A stretch of DNA of 42,652 nt from an uncultured Bacteroidota bacterium (GCA_937129385.1 CAKZNC010000144.1:1-42652); one strand, 5' to 3'. Positions 33,795 to 42,134 are shown, counted from the stretch's first letter. The notes: a model not told the origin generated them from the letters alone. Numbers and translations: made by a program.

Positions 33795-36266
33795 ATGAAA
33801 AAAAATGCTTTGATATTGTTGATCTGCTTATCCGGGATCAACACATGGGCACAATCCCACTGGGAATCGATCGTGCTTGCCGGGGATACCTGGAGATACC
33901 TGCCGGCGACTTCCGAACCACCGGCAGAGTGGGAACTGGTCGGATTTGCCGATGTGGGCTGGGACGAAGGACCGGGGGGGATCGGGTATGCCGACGGGGA
34001 TGATCAGACGGTGATTGATCCTGTGAATTCACTCTACCTGAGGAGGACATTTTCACTGGATAGTGATACGCTGGTGCGCAGACTGATCCTGGACATTGAT
34101 TATGACGATGCGTTCGTGGCCTACCTGAACGGGGTCGAGTTTGCACGGTCCTCCAACGTAACGGAGGAAAACCCCGCCTACAACAGTCTGCTTACAACCG
34201 ACAGGGAGGCAACCGTTTATTCGGGGGGGAGCTATCAGCGTTACATGGCAGACATTTCCCTGTTGCAGGAAGGGGAGAATGTACTGGCCGTACACATCCT
34301 GAACAATGGGATCGGCTCTTCAGATCTGAGTTCGCTGGTCTACCTGCACGGACAATTCCAAGGTGAGCAGACGTACTTTTCCCCAACGCCGGGATGGTTC
34401 GATCCACCGGTGGAGGTGGGCAGCAGCAATTTGCCCATTGTGGTGATCAATACATCCGGACAGGGTATTCCGGATGATCCCAGGATCGTGGCACACATGG
34501 GTATCATATATAACGGACCTGATACCATGAATCATGTGGATGATCCGTTCAATGAATATAACGGTCGTATCACCATCGAGACGCGCGGACAATCGTCACA
34601 GGAATTTCCAAAGAAATCTTACCGCCTGGAGACCCAGGATTCCGCAGGTTTGAACCTGAATGTTTCCTTGCTGGGCATGCCCCCGGAGAATGACTGGATC
34701 CTCTATGCACCCTACAGTGATAAATCGATGCTTCGGAACGCGATCACATTTGAAATGGGGAGCAAGCTTGAAAATTATTGTTCGCGGACAGCTTTCTGTG
34801 AGCTTTTCCTGAACGGGGAATACCGGGGAGTATATATTTTGATGGAAAAGATCAAGCGGGATGACGGCAGGGTGAATATCGATCCGCTCTGGCCGGTTGA
34901 TGATGCGGGGGACCAGTTGACCGGCGGGTATATTTTTAAAGTGGATAAAATAGATGCCGACTATGTGGAGGGGATTTCCGGATTTACTTCGACTCCCGTT
35001 CCTTCCTATCCGAATGCAAAGGATATCATCTACCAGTATTTTGATCCGCGTCCGGATGAACTGATCCCGGTTCAGAGGAGCTACCTGAAGGAGCAGATCC
35101 TCGAAGCGGAGGCATCACTCATTTCAGGCAGTTTTGACGATCCGGAGATCGGGTACAACCGTTACCTGAACACCAGTTCGTTTGTGGATTTCATGCTGCT
35201 GAACGAGGTGTCGAAGGAGGTGGATAAGTACCGCTACAGCAGCTATTTCTACAAGAAGAAAGAGAGCAAGGGAGGAGAGATCTATGCCGGTCCGCCCTGG
35301 GATTTCAACCTGGGGTATGGCAACGTGGACTACTGGAATGAGGGACTCCTCACAAATAACTGGTTATTTGATGATGTGCATGCCAATGAATGGAGCATCG
35401 TATTCTGGTGGAAACGGCTGATGGAGGATCCTTTTTTTAAGGACCTGGCAACAACCAGGTGGGAGTATCTGCGCAGCACGGAATGGAGTGATGCGAAAAT
35501 CCAGTTCATGATCGATTCCATCACCGGTCTGATTGATGAAGCACAGGAGCGGAACTATGCACAATGGCCCATCCTGGGGACCTATGTATGGCCCAACTAT
35601 GACTGGGAGAACAATACTTACCAGGATGAAGTGGATTATTTCAGCAACTGGATTTTCAACCGGCTGCACTGGATGGATAACAATTTTGGCGGACGGATCC
35701 TGAATCCATCGGCGGAGATTGAGACTGCCGGCAGCTCAGGTAGTGTTGTGTATTACACGATCAGGCTGACGGAAGATCAGTTTACGAACCAGAAACTCAG
35801 GAGGAAGTATTTTAACCTGGTGACCAACAACTCATTTCTTTTTGTGGACACTGTCTATTATGAAGATGCTTCAACCGCCAGGATCGCGCTTGGCACCGGA
35901 CCTTCTGCAACCATTGACGGCACAGTGTTTTCGGTGGAGGTCGACGACAATATCCTGAATGGTTTTAGCGACCTGCTGACCCCGGAGCAGACGATCCTGA
36001 AAAGTACGGAAGATCTTCCTGTTGATCTTTTTGATGAGATTCGGGTCTATGCTGCAGGCAGCGAGATCATCATCCGTACCACACTGCCCGGAGCACTGCC
36101 CGGAACATTCAGCATAATAAATATGGCAGGCAGGGTTGTGGGCGAATATCCACTTGAGCAGTCTTCATACAACCAGGTACACATATCCCTCCCCGCAGGG
36201 GCGTATATTGTGACTATCAGGACGGATGACGGTCCGGTGAACGAGAAGGTGATACTTACGCGATGA
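33795..36266 (+). CDS. CotH kinase-family secreted protein, T9SS cargo
   Basis: An 823-residue protein if started at MKKNALILL (33795), which gives a clean signal peptide (ending INTWAQ); an upstream in-frame ATG at 33741 would hide it. About residues 22-195 form a beta-sandwich (SLYLRRTFSL, DDAFVAYLNGVEFARSS) like the extra domain of many Bacteroidota CotH proteins. The CotH domain (about 240-600) has IETRGQSSQEFPKKSYRLE, LFLNGEYRGVYILMEKIKRDDGR (split here by reading at Gly) and GPPWDFNLGYGN, covering conserved CotH regions. A T9SS type A sorting domain occupies the last 70 residues or so. CotH is an atypical protein kinase in Bacillus spores; what secreted Bacteroidota members do is unknown. 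Relation to the glucan locus is only by position. Confidence 0.88.
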   Translation: MKKNALILLICLSGINTWAQSHWESIVLAGDTWRYLPATSEPPAEWELVGFADVGWDEGPGGIGYADGDDQTVIDPVNSLYLRRTFSLDSDTLVRRLILDIDYDDAFVAYLNGVEFARSSNVTEENPAYNSLLTTDREATVYSGGSYQRYMADISLLQEGENVLAVHILNNGIGSSDLSSLVYLHGQFQGEQTYFSPTPGWFDPPVEVGSSNLPIVVINTSGQGIPDDPRIVAHMGIIYNGPDTMNHVDDPFNEYNGRITIETRGQSSQEFPKKSYRLETQDSAGLNLNVSLLGMPPENDWILYAPYSDKSMLRNAITFEMGSKLENYCSRTAFCELFLNGEYRGVYILMEKIKRDDGRVNIDPLWPVDDAGDQLTGGYIFKVDKIDADYVEGISGFTSTPVPSYPNAKDIIYQYFDPRPDELIPVQRSYLKEQILEAEASLISGSFDDPEIGYNRYLNTSSFVDFMLLNEVSKEVDKYRYSSYFYKKKESKGGEIYAGPPWDFNLGYGNVDYWNEGLLTNNWLFDDVHANEWSIVFWWKRLMEDPFFKDLATTRWEYLRSTEWSDAKIQFMIDSITGLIDEAQERNYAQWPILGTYVWPNYDWENNTYQDEVDYFSNWIFNRLHWMDNNFGGRILNPSAEIETAGSSGSVVYYTIRLTEDQFTNQKLRRKYFNLVTNNSFLFVDTVYYEDASTARIALGTGPSATIDGTVFSVEVDDNILNGFSDLLTPEQTILKSTEDLPVDLFDEIRVYAAGSEIIIRTTLPGALPGTFSIINMAGRVVGEYPLEQSSYNQVHISLPAGAYIVTIRTDDGPVNEKVILTR

Positions 36267-36575
36267 GACCGGCGTTACATTCAGCATACATTACAACGGA
36301 AACGGGACCAGGGATTTTTATTGTATACATGGAGACTGCCACAGCAAGGAGCACCACCAAAATCCTTGTCATTTAGGTTCAGAATCTCCTGAAAATCAAT
36401 TTTTAACAGGAATTTAACAGCAATATTGTTGCGTTTTTGCGACTATTTGCGGATTGATTTGTTGTAGCCTTGAATCCCTGTTCCAGGAAGGTTGGGTTTT
36501 GTGGATGTTGTTCTTTGACGGGCAGGTATGACGACTGCACCTCGCATTCTAATGCATACAAACTAATCCGGAAAT
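36267..36575. other. Intergenic region after CotH
   Basis: 309 bp without coding potential. No hairpin with a U-run follows the CotH stop codon. A near-match to the -7 consensus (TAGCCTTG, 36465-36472) lies about 104 bases before the next gene, with no correctly spaced TTG. Nothing else was recognised. Confidence 0.35.
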
Positions 36576-37400
36576 ATGATGAACAGAATTACGCAAGCAT
36601 TGGTCAAGAGGTTTGGCATTCCCACATTACTTATGATGATATTCCAGGTTTTCTATGGACCATCGTCCCTGACCGGCAAGGATTTGTCGGTCTCGCAGCA
36701 ATCTAAGAATTTGTATTCGTTGACAACAATTGATACTGAGTTGCATGGTGTTACTGCCGTAAGCCTGGATTTATTGGTTCCTGGGGCTGACAATATGCTG
36801 GGAACGGAGGAGTTGCTCATTATCTCCTTCAAGCAGATGCTGGCACATCTCGGACAGAAGTTCACGTTGTATGTAAAGGATCTTTCAAGCGGGGAGGTTT
36901 TGGATTCGGTGGTGATCGAATCGGTTGCCGAGCAGGATTTTGATGTTCAATCATCAGTCATTGAGGTTGGTGGCAGTTATCAAATCGATTTTTGGGCTGA
37001 TCTGAATGAAAACGGTCAGTATGATGCTCCGCCATCCGACCATGCATGGCGGCTTTTGCTTGAGGATGTTGAAGGGGATACAACCATCGAATTTGTTCAC
37101 AATGGCTCCTTTACAGATATCATGGAAGGAGGATCGACGTGGATCAATTCGGGCGTTGCAGATGCAGAATTTCATGTTTATCCAAATCCTGCAAGGTCTA
37201 ATGTGTTCTTAGAATCGGAAAAAGAGATGGTGGAGGTAAGGATCTATTCATTTGATGGGAAGCTCCTCAGATTATTCAAAGATAAGGGAAGTAAACATTT
37301 GCAGGTCCCCATGGAGACACTTCCAGCCGGCACCTACCTCTTAAAGGTGCGATTGTCTGACCGCACTGATCGCTTCATGAGGTTCGTAAGGGAGCGTTGA
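36576..37400 (+). CDS. Small secreted T9SS cargo protein of unknown function
   Basis: A 274-residue protein. The N-terminus is basic and then hydrophobic (GIPTLLMMIFQVFYG), consistent with a signal peptide. Residues about 50-190 are beta-rich, with DFWADLNENGQYDAPPSDHAW, a stretch that looks like an acidic calcium-type loop. The last about 80 residues are a T9SS type A sorting domain (FHVYPNPARSNVFLESE ... LPAGTYLLKVRL). ATG codons at 36576 and 36579 are equivalent starts. No enzyme motif is visible; I do not recognise the middle domain. It may be a small extracellular binding or structural protein. Confidence 0.75.
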   Translation: MMNRITQALVKRFGIPTLLMMIFQVFYGPSSLTGKDLSVSQQSKNLYSLTTIDTELHGVTAVSLDLLVPGADNMLGTEELLIISFKQMLAHLGQKFTLYVKDLSSGEVLDSVVIESVAEQDFDVQSSVIEVGGSYQIDFWADLNENGQYDAPPSDHAWRLLLEDVEGDTTIEFVHNGSFTDIMEGGSTWINSGVADAEFHVYPNPARSNVFLESEKEMVEVRIYSFDGKLLRLFKDKGSKHLQVPMETLPAGTYLLKVRLSDRTDRFMRFVRER

Positions 37401-37418
37401 ATTTGTCGGGTAATTTGA

Positions 37419-37619
37419 TCATGCCTCTTTGGCGACGTCTTCCTTCCGTGAAGAGATCCTGAAAGGAAGATACAGCAGGCATGTTCCTGCAAGGGCAGTC
37501 CCGATCGGAATCAGTCCGACCAGTCCCCACCAGGATTTGAAATAGATTCCTGCGCCAATGATTGCCAGGCCAATGATCACCCGTATCCACCTGTCTGTTG
37601 TACCTACATTCTTTTTCAT
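37419..37619 (-). CDS. DUF2892 family small membrane protein
   Basis: A 66-residue protein with two closely spaced hydrophobic segments (WIRVIIGLAIIGAGIYF and LVGLIPIGTALAGTCLLYLPF). NVGTTDRWIRVIIG at the start and GTCLLYLPF near the end match the DUF2892/YgaP-like transmembrane family. In YgaP this segment is joined to a rhodanese domain, and in free-standing forms such as this its role is unknown. It is convergent with the T9SS cargo gene, 18 bp away. Confidence 0.8.
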   Translation of the reverse strand: MKKNVGTTDRWIRVIIGLAIIGAGIYFKSWWGLVGLIPIGTALAGTCLLYLPFRISSRKEDVAKEA

Positions 37620-37782
37620 ATCGATATAGATTTTAATAACAGTACAATATTAACTATGTGTTGGGCGGAATACTGTGACCCAGGTCACAGAAGGGGGGCT
37701 TCACCTGTGCAGGCAAAGACAAGTTTCTCCGTCATGATCTATTATTGAGAAGGATTCCGGACGGCTGATTTATGGTCCGTAC

Positions 37783-38922
37783 CTATTTCATTGTGTCAAA
37801 GCGATAGACTGTCTTCGTATAATATTTCTCCCCCGGTTCCAGGATGGTGCTCGGGAAGTTGGGCTGATTCGGTGAATCAGGGAAATGTTGTGTTTCCAGG
37901 CAGAGGCCTGCGTGTTTCACATAGGTGAAATCCCCTGAGCTGAGTGAGCCGTCCAGGAAGTTCCCTGTATAGAACTGCACGCCCGGTTCCATTGTAAGTA
38001 CCTCGAGGGTACGGCCCGTTTTGGGGTCTGTCAGTTTGGCGATCCAGACCAGGCTGTCGCTTTTTTCGCGGGAGATCACGAAATTATGGTCATAGCCGCC
38101 ATTGGTTTCTTCAATGTCCCTTCCGATGGGTTTAGGCGCTGTGAAATCAAACGGTGTTCCCTCCACAGGAGCGATCTCTCCGGTTGGGATCAGCTCTTCG
38201 TCAACCGGGGTGTAATGGGATGCTTTTAGCTCCAGTTCATGGTCCAGGATGGTTCCTTCGCCTGCGAGGTTGAAATAGGAGTGGTTGGTCAGGTTGACCG
38301 GCGTTGCCTTGTCAGTGGTGGCCCAATAGCTGATCTCCAGGTCCTTTCCGACCAGTTCATAAAGCACGGTCACATCCAGGTTGCCGGGGTATCCCTCTTC
38401 CATGTCCTCACTGAAATATTTCAGCTGGAGTGCTTCGCCGTTCTTCGTTTCCACGATCTTTGGTTCCCAGAGCACATCGTCAAAGCCGATGATCCCGCCA
38501 TGGAGTGTATTGGGACCGTTATTGATCGCAAGGTTGTAGGTCTCGCCGTTCAGGTCAAAAGTTCCTTTGGCAATGCGGTTCCCGAACCTGCCGATGAGTG
38601 CCCCGAAATTGGGATGCCCGGCGAGGTATTGTTCCAGGTTATCGAACCCGAGTGCGATGTTTCCGGGATTGCCCTCTTTGTCGGTTGTATGTATTTCGGT
38701 TACAATACCTCCAAAATTGGTGATCTTCACGGTAATGCCGGCCTCCGATTCCAGGGTGTAGAGGAAAGCGCTGTCCCCTTTGGGCATCAGTCCGAATAAT
38801 TCAGTTTTGATGCTGTTTTCCGTTTCCTGTTGCTCCTGAGCGGATTGATTTTTGCAGGAGGTAAACAGGGAAATAGCTGAGATTGTGACAATAAGGAAGG
38901 TTGTTGCAACACTTGTTTTCAT
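37783..38922 (-). CDS. galM: Aldose 1-epimerase (galactose mutarotase), exported lipoprotein
   Basis: A 379-residue galactose mutarotase-like protein with a lipobox (Cys23 in FTSC, followed by KNQSAQEQQ), so probably periplasmic or membrane-anchored. Catalytic residues of the family are present: His141 in NTLHGG, acid His214 in NLTNHSYFNLAG and base Glu343 in GLCLETQHFPD; GRFGNRIAKG is also typical. It interconverts alpha and beta anomers of glucose or galactose. In this place it may speed up use of beta-anomers released by glucanases. The gene stands alone between the DUF2892 gene and the repeat array near 39050. Confidence 0.92.
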   Translation of the reverse strand: MKTSVATTFLIVTISAISLFTSCKNQSAQEQQETENSIKTELFGLMPKGDSAFLYTLESEAGITVKITNFGGIVTEIHTTDKEGNPGNIALGFDNLEQYLAGHPNFGALIGRFGNRIAKGTFDLNGETYNLAINNGPNTLHGGIIGFDDVLWEPKIVETKNGEALQLKYFSEDMEEGYPGNLDVTVLYELVGKDLEISYWATTDKATPVNLTNHSYFNLAGEGTILDHELELKASHYTPVDEELIPTGEIAPVEGTPFDFTAPKPIGRDIEETNGGYDHNFVISREKSDSLVWIAKLTDPKTGRTLEVLTMEPGVQFYTGNFLDGSLSSGDFTYVKHAGLCLETQHFPDSPNQPNFPSTILEPGEKYYTKTVYRFDTMK

Positions 38923-39030
38923 AGGTCTGAATGGTTTTACAGGTTTCTTTTGATTGTTTATCTCTTATAGGTGTCCGGTTAAATGCTTTGGGAGCTTCTC
39001 TATTCTTCACGGCTGTTAATTATATTTTAT

Positions 39031-39050
39031 CTGCGGAATTCATTCCGCAG
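39031..39050. repeat. Perfect 9-bp inverted repeat downstream of dihydroorotase
   Basis: CTGCGGAAT and its exact reverse complement ATTCCGCAG are separated by two bases. It lies about 45 bp after the dihydroorotase stop, next to the heptamer array. The leftward transcript would form a hairpin, but A/U-mixed sequence, not a U-run, follows, so terminator function is uncertain. Confidence 0.7.
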
Positions 39051-39055
39051 CTACG

Positions 39056-39095
39056 CCACACTCCACACTCCACACTCCACACTCCACACTCCACT
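39056..39095. repeat. Heptamer tandem repeat, CTCCACA type
   Basis: Five consecutive 7-base units (39061-39095, the last CTCCACT) preceded by a partial unit CCACA. The array runs into the stop codon of the dihydroorotase gene (39094-39096), so it begins exactly at that gene's end, as the array at 1-54 lies at the end of the DUF5916 gene. Confidence 0.95.
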
Positions 39096-40437
39096 ATCTA
39101 TCAAATTCCAGTCTTTCACCTCTGATCATTTCATTGAAGAGTCCGTTTTTAAATACCAGTTTTCCGTTGACGAACGTATGAGTCACCCGGGTATGAAACT
39201 GTTGTCCTTCAAGCGGGGTCCATTTACATTTGTACCAGGTATTCTTGTGTGATACTGTCCATTCCCATTCCGGATCGATCAGCACCAGGTCGGCTTTCAA
39301 TCCGGGTCGTATAAATCCACGGTCTTTCACCTTATATAACACGGCGGGAGCATGGCACATTTTTTCCACCACCTTTTCCACGCTCATTTTCCCCAGGTGT
39401 GCAAATTCCATCATGGCGGTCAGGCTATGCTGCACCATTGGTCCGCCCGAAGGAGAGTCGAAATACCGGCTCTGTTTCTCTTCAATGGTATGTGGAGCAT
39501 GGTCGGTTGCCACGATATCCAGTCGGTCGTCCAGCAGGGCGTTGAAGAGTGCATCCCGATCGGATTCCTGTTTGATCGCGGGGTTCCATTTGACCAGCGG
39601 ACCTTTGGCTTCGTAGTCCTGGTCGCTGAACCAGAGGTGATGCACGCAAACTTCCGCTGTGATCTGTTTGTTTTGTGTGTAGTCTCCTTTTTGAAACAAT
39701 TCGAGCTCTTTCTCGGTGCTTATATGCAATACGTGGAGCCTTGTATTGTGTTTTCGGGCCAGTTCCACGGCCAGGGAGGAAGATTTATAGCACGCCTCGG
39801 CGGATCGGATAAGCGGGTGTGCAGAGACGGGAATAAGGTCGCCGTAACGTTCTTTATAGATCTCTGTGTTTTTCTGAATGGTCGCTTCGTCCTCGCAATG
39901 TGTGGCCACGAGGGCAGGGGATTCGGCAAAGATCTTCTCCAGGGTTTTCCTGTCATCCACCAGCATGTTCCCGGTGGAGGATCCCATGAAAACCTTTACA
40001 CCGCAGTTTTTACCGGGGTCCAGTTTTTTAACCTGGTCGATGTTGTCATTTGTTGCTCCCAGGTAAAAGGAGTAATTGGCGAATGATTTTATGGCTGCCC
40101 GGTCGTATTTTTTTTCCAGTTCTTCGATGGTTGTGGCCTGGGGTTTTGTATTGGGCATTTCCATGAAGGAGGTGATCCCGCCTGAAACCGCAGCTTTGGA
40201 TTCGGTAAAGATATCGGCCTTGTGTGTAAGTCCGGGTTCCCTGAAGTGGACCTGGTCGTCGATCACGCCCGGTATGAGGTATTGTCCGCCGGCATCGATC
40301 TCATCGGCATATTCCGATTCCACCTCGGGTTGACCTTCCGAGACGGCCTGGATGATCCCGTTCCGCACAACCACGTATCCTTCAATGATGGTGCCTTCAT
40401 TTACGATCCGGGCATTTTTTATAAGGTAATTGTTCAT
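39094..40437 (-). CDS. pyrC: Dihydroorotase, class I type
   Basis: A 447-residue cytoplasmic enzyme of pyrimidine synthesis (N-carbamoyl-aspartate to dihydroorotate). The amidohydrolase frame is complete: VHFREPG (His64), likely carbamylated Lys148 in GVKVFMGS, metal ligands His180 (VATHCED) and His238 (LHVLHIS), and Asp312 in ATDHAPH. The usual first histidine of the HxH motif is replaced by Gln62 (DDQVHFREPG). I recall this Gln in other Bacteroidota dihydroorotases, so it is probably a lineage variant rather than a defect. The next gene (GT2) ends 100 bp upstream on the same strand. The stop codon overlaps the end of a heptamer array. Confidence 0.93.
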   Translation of the reverse strand: MNNYLIKNARIVNEGTIIEGYVVVRNGIIQAVSEGQPEVESEYADEIDAGGQYLIPGVIDDQVHFREPGLTHKADIFTESKAAVSGGITSFMEMPNTKPQATTIEELEKKYDRAAIKSFANYSFYLGATNDNIDQVKKLDPGKNCGVKVFMGSSTGNMLVDDRKTLEKIFAESPALVATHCEDEATIQKNTEIYKERYGDLIPVSAHPLIRSAEACYKSSSLAVELARKHNTRLHVLHISTEKELELFQKGDYTQNKQITAEVCVHHLWFSDQDYEAKGPLVKWNPAIKQESDRDALFNALLDDRLDIVATDHAPHTIEEKQSRYFDSPSGGPMVQHSLTAMMEFAHLGKMSVEKVVEKMCHAPAVLYKVKDRGFIRPGLKADLVLIDPEWEWTVSHKNTWYKCKWTPLEGQQFHTRVTHTFVNGKLVFKNGLFNEMIRGERLEFDR

Positions 40438-40537
40438 TATGGTTTGATTTTCATTGCAAGATACTAAAAATTGCGGGCAGTTAAATTGTTTTGGGGCAGG
40501 GGATTGTGCGTATTTCTACTGTTACAGTTGCGCTTGT

Positions 40538-41269
40538 CTACCTGGAGTACCTGGTGAACCAGCTGTTGACCTTCAGTCGGATCACCCCCCATATTGCTTC
40601 ATGGACGATTCCACCGCTCATCTTGGAGCTACCCTCTCTGCGGTCGGTGAAAATGATCGGGATTTCCACCACGTTGAATTTATATTTCCAGGCGGTGAAT
40701 TTCATTTCGATCTGGAAAGCATATCCCTTGAATCGGATCCGGTCAAGGTCGATGGTCTTCAGCACTTCGCTGCGGTAGCAAACGAATCCTGCTGTGGCGT
40801 CGCGAATCTTCATCCTGGTGATCAGGCGGACGTATACGGAGGCAAAGTAGGAGATCAGCACGCGTCCCATGGGCCAGTTGACTACATTGACCCCGGAGAC
40901 ATACCTGGATCCGATGGCTACATCGGCCCCCTTTTCCTCGCAGGCATTGAACAGGAAGACCAGGTCATTTGGATCATGTGAGAAATCGGCATCCATTTCA
41001 CATATATAGGAATAACCTTTGTCGATGGCCCATTTGAATCCTTTGATGTATGCAGTTCCCAGACCGAGTTTTCCTTCTCTTTCCAGAATATGGAGCCGCC
41101 CGTCGGCATTGGCCTGTAACTCTTTGACGATTGCGGCGGTTCCGTCCGGTGAGTTGTCATCAATGATGAGCAGGTCGGTCATGATCTCCAGTCCAAGCAC
41201 GGCCCGGATGATCTTCCGGATGTTCTCCTTTTCATTATAGGTAGGGATGATGACCAGTTTATTGCTCAT
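40538..41269 (-). CDS. Dolichol-phosphate mannosyltransferase-like GT2
   Basis: A 243-residue GT-A glycosyltransferase of family 2. The nucleotide-sugar fold is clear: IIPTYNEKENI, DDNSPDGT (37-44) and the DxD motif EMDADFSHDP (Asp93, Asp95), plus AGFVCYRSEVL and RFKGYAFQIEMK, typical of polyprenol-monophosphomannose synthases. There is no C-terminal transmembrane segment, so it is the short soluble or membrane-associated form. It would transfer a sugar from GDP- or UDP-donor to polyprenyl phosphate, feeding glycan or lipoprotein/protein glycosylation at the membrane. It may share a transcript with dihydroorotase (100 bp gap). Donor and acceptor are inferred from family only. Confidence 0.9.
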   Translation of the reverse strand: MSNKLVIIPTYNEKENIRKIIRAVLGLEIMTDLLIIDDNSPDGTAAIVKELQANADGRLHILEREGKLGLGTAYIKGFKWAIDKGYSYICEMDADFSHDPNDLVFLFNACEEKGADVAIGSRYVSGVNVVNWPMGRVLISYFASVYVRLITRMKIRDATAGFVCYRSEVLKTIDLDRIRFKGYAFQIEMKFTAWKYKFNVVEIPIIFTDRREGSSKMSGGIVHEAIWGVIRLKVNSWFTRYSR

Positions 41270-41289
41270 TGTTGTGTCTGCTTATGGTG

Positions 41290-41297
41290 CAAAAATA
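41290..41297 (-). promoter_or_regulatory. Candidate -7 element for the GT2 gene
   Basis: On the minus strand this reads TATTTTTG, matching TAnnTTTG, 21 bases before the start codon at 41269. No TTG occurs 19 bases upstream. The heptamer array at 41338-41449 begins about 40 bp further upstream, so changes in array length would alter DNA just behind this promoter. Confidence 0.4.
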
Positions 41298-41337
41298 ATA
41301 TTTTATATGAACGCGGGAGCAGAAAGGGATATTATAT

Positions 41338-41449
41338 CAGTTAAGAGTTAAGAGTGGAGAGTTAAGAGAGGAGAGTCACCAGCCTTCAGCCGTCAGCCTT
41401 CAGCCGTCAGCCTTCAGCCGTCAGCCTTCAGCCGTCAGCCGTCAGCCAG
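41338..41449. repeat. Mosaic heptamer array, 16 units
   Basis: 112 bases that divide into exactly sixteen 7-base units with no slip. The first six are of the GAGTTAA kind (CAGTTAA, GAGTTAA, GAGTGGA, GAGTTAA, GAGAGGA, GAGTCAC). The next ten switch, in the same register, to alternating CAGCCTT and CAGCCGT, ending CAGCCAG. It lies between the GT2 gene and the rRNA leader. Confidence 0.95.
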
Positions 41450-41704
41450 ACGATGCCTGAATAAGGTTGACTGATTTAAAGTATAGCACGAAGCGATAAA
41501 GTCTAAGTATGCAATATGCAGCATGCGCTTTGAAGGCATGATTATCTGAAATCCCCGAATCGTTTTTTGCGCTGTAAACCTGAAATCAAATATCTCCTTC
41601 AACTGTTTACTGATGATCAGCGCGCGAGCCTGGTAAGCCTGGGTGATGCTTTGTGCTTTCTCTGGGGCCCTGTTTAGAAAAGACTCATGATCGAAGCGAA
41701 CACC
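41435..41704 (-). pseudogene. Unrecognised open frame without clear start, between two heptamer arrays
   Basis: Between stop codons at both ends there are 89 open codons on the minus strand. The frame begins inside one heptamer array and ends inside the other. The inferred peptide has a protein-like N-terminal half (RFDHESFLNRAPEKAQ, then ITQAYQARALIISKQLKEIF, predicted helical). The only internal ATG codons lie in the second half (MPSKRML), which would give just about 34 residues. I recognise no family. It could be a remnant of a gene cut by the repeats, or simply a chance open frame. No ribosome-binding site was seen. Confidence 0.25.
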
Positions 41705-41842
41705 CTACACCTAACACCCTACACCCTACACCTCGCACCTTACCCCTCACCCCTGACGGCTGATCCCTGAAGACTGAAGGCTGACGGCTGAAGGCTGACG
41801 GCTGACCCCTGACCCCTGACCCCTGACCCCTGACGGCTGATT
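41703..41842. repeat. Mosaic heptamer array, 20 units
   Basis: 140 bases that divide into exactly twenty 7-base units in one register. They progress from CCCTACA and CCTAACA, through CCTCGCA, CCTTACC and CCTCACC, to GCTGAAG/GCTGACG alternation, then CCTGACC and a final GCTGATT. Nearly all fit the pattern nCTnAnn. The segment 41774-41805 is the exact reverse complement of 41386-41417 and of 41400-41431. Confidence 0.95.
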
Positions 41843-41930
41843 ACATTCAGACTATGAGGCAGTTACTTTTCCGAATGATTTTCGGGACCAAAAAAACTCC
41901 ATTTTTTTGCATCTTTTTTCGTTTGAATGC

Positions 41931-41960
41931 TTGCGGGTAAAATAAAAGCATCTATATTTG
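41931..41960 (+). promoter_or_regulatory. rRNA operon promoter P1
   Basis: TTG (41931-41933), exactly 19 bases, then TATATTTG (41953-41960), followed by CAGCCCG. A perfect Bacteroidota primary-sigma promoter, about 415 bp before 16S rRNA. Confidence 0.85.
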
Positions 41961-41982
41961 CAGCCCGTTTGAGAAACAGCGG

Positions 41983-41996
41983 ACGAGTTCTTTAGA
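41983..41996 (+). promoter_or_regulatory. boxA-like element, first copy
   Basis: ACGAGTTCTTTAGA resembles the GTTCTTTGA antitermination (boxA-like) sequence that usually precedes Bacteroidota 16S genes. It lies 22 bases after promoter P1 and recurs after P3 at 42271-42287. Confidence 0.5.
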
Positions 41997-42134
41997 GTGT
42001 TGCATGATGGCAGGTAAAGAGGGGAAGTGATCCCCGGGTGTTGAACGGGATGAAGGCAGTTGAAAAACGACCAATCTCTAAAACGCTGGGAATCAAGCCT
42101 GAGAAAAAAAGTTTGATTTTTTTTCGATGAATGT

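Noticed and set aside
38239-38799. Open frame of 186 codons opposite aldose 1-epimerase
   Set aside because: Overlaps a complete galM on the other strand and has no domain of its own.
39352-40086. Open frame of 244 codons opposite dihydroorotase
   Set aside because: Shadow of pyrC, whose catalytic motifs are complete; the antisense product resembles no known family.
41338-41842. CRISPR array
   Set aside because: Units are 7 bases, contiguous, and have no unique spacers between repeats; no cas gene is near.
42106-42128. Terminator in the rRNA leader
   Set aside because: The hairpin consists of A-T pairs only (A-run, short loop, T-run); too weak, and it lies between P1 and 16S where termination would be unexpected.
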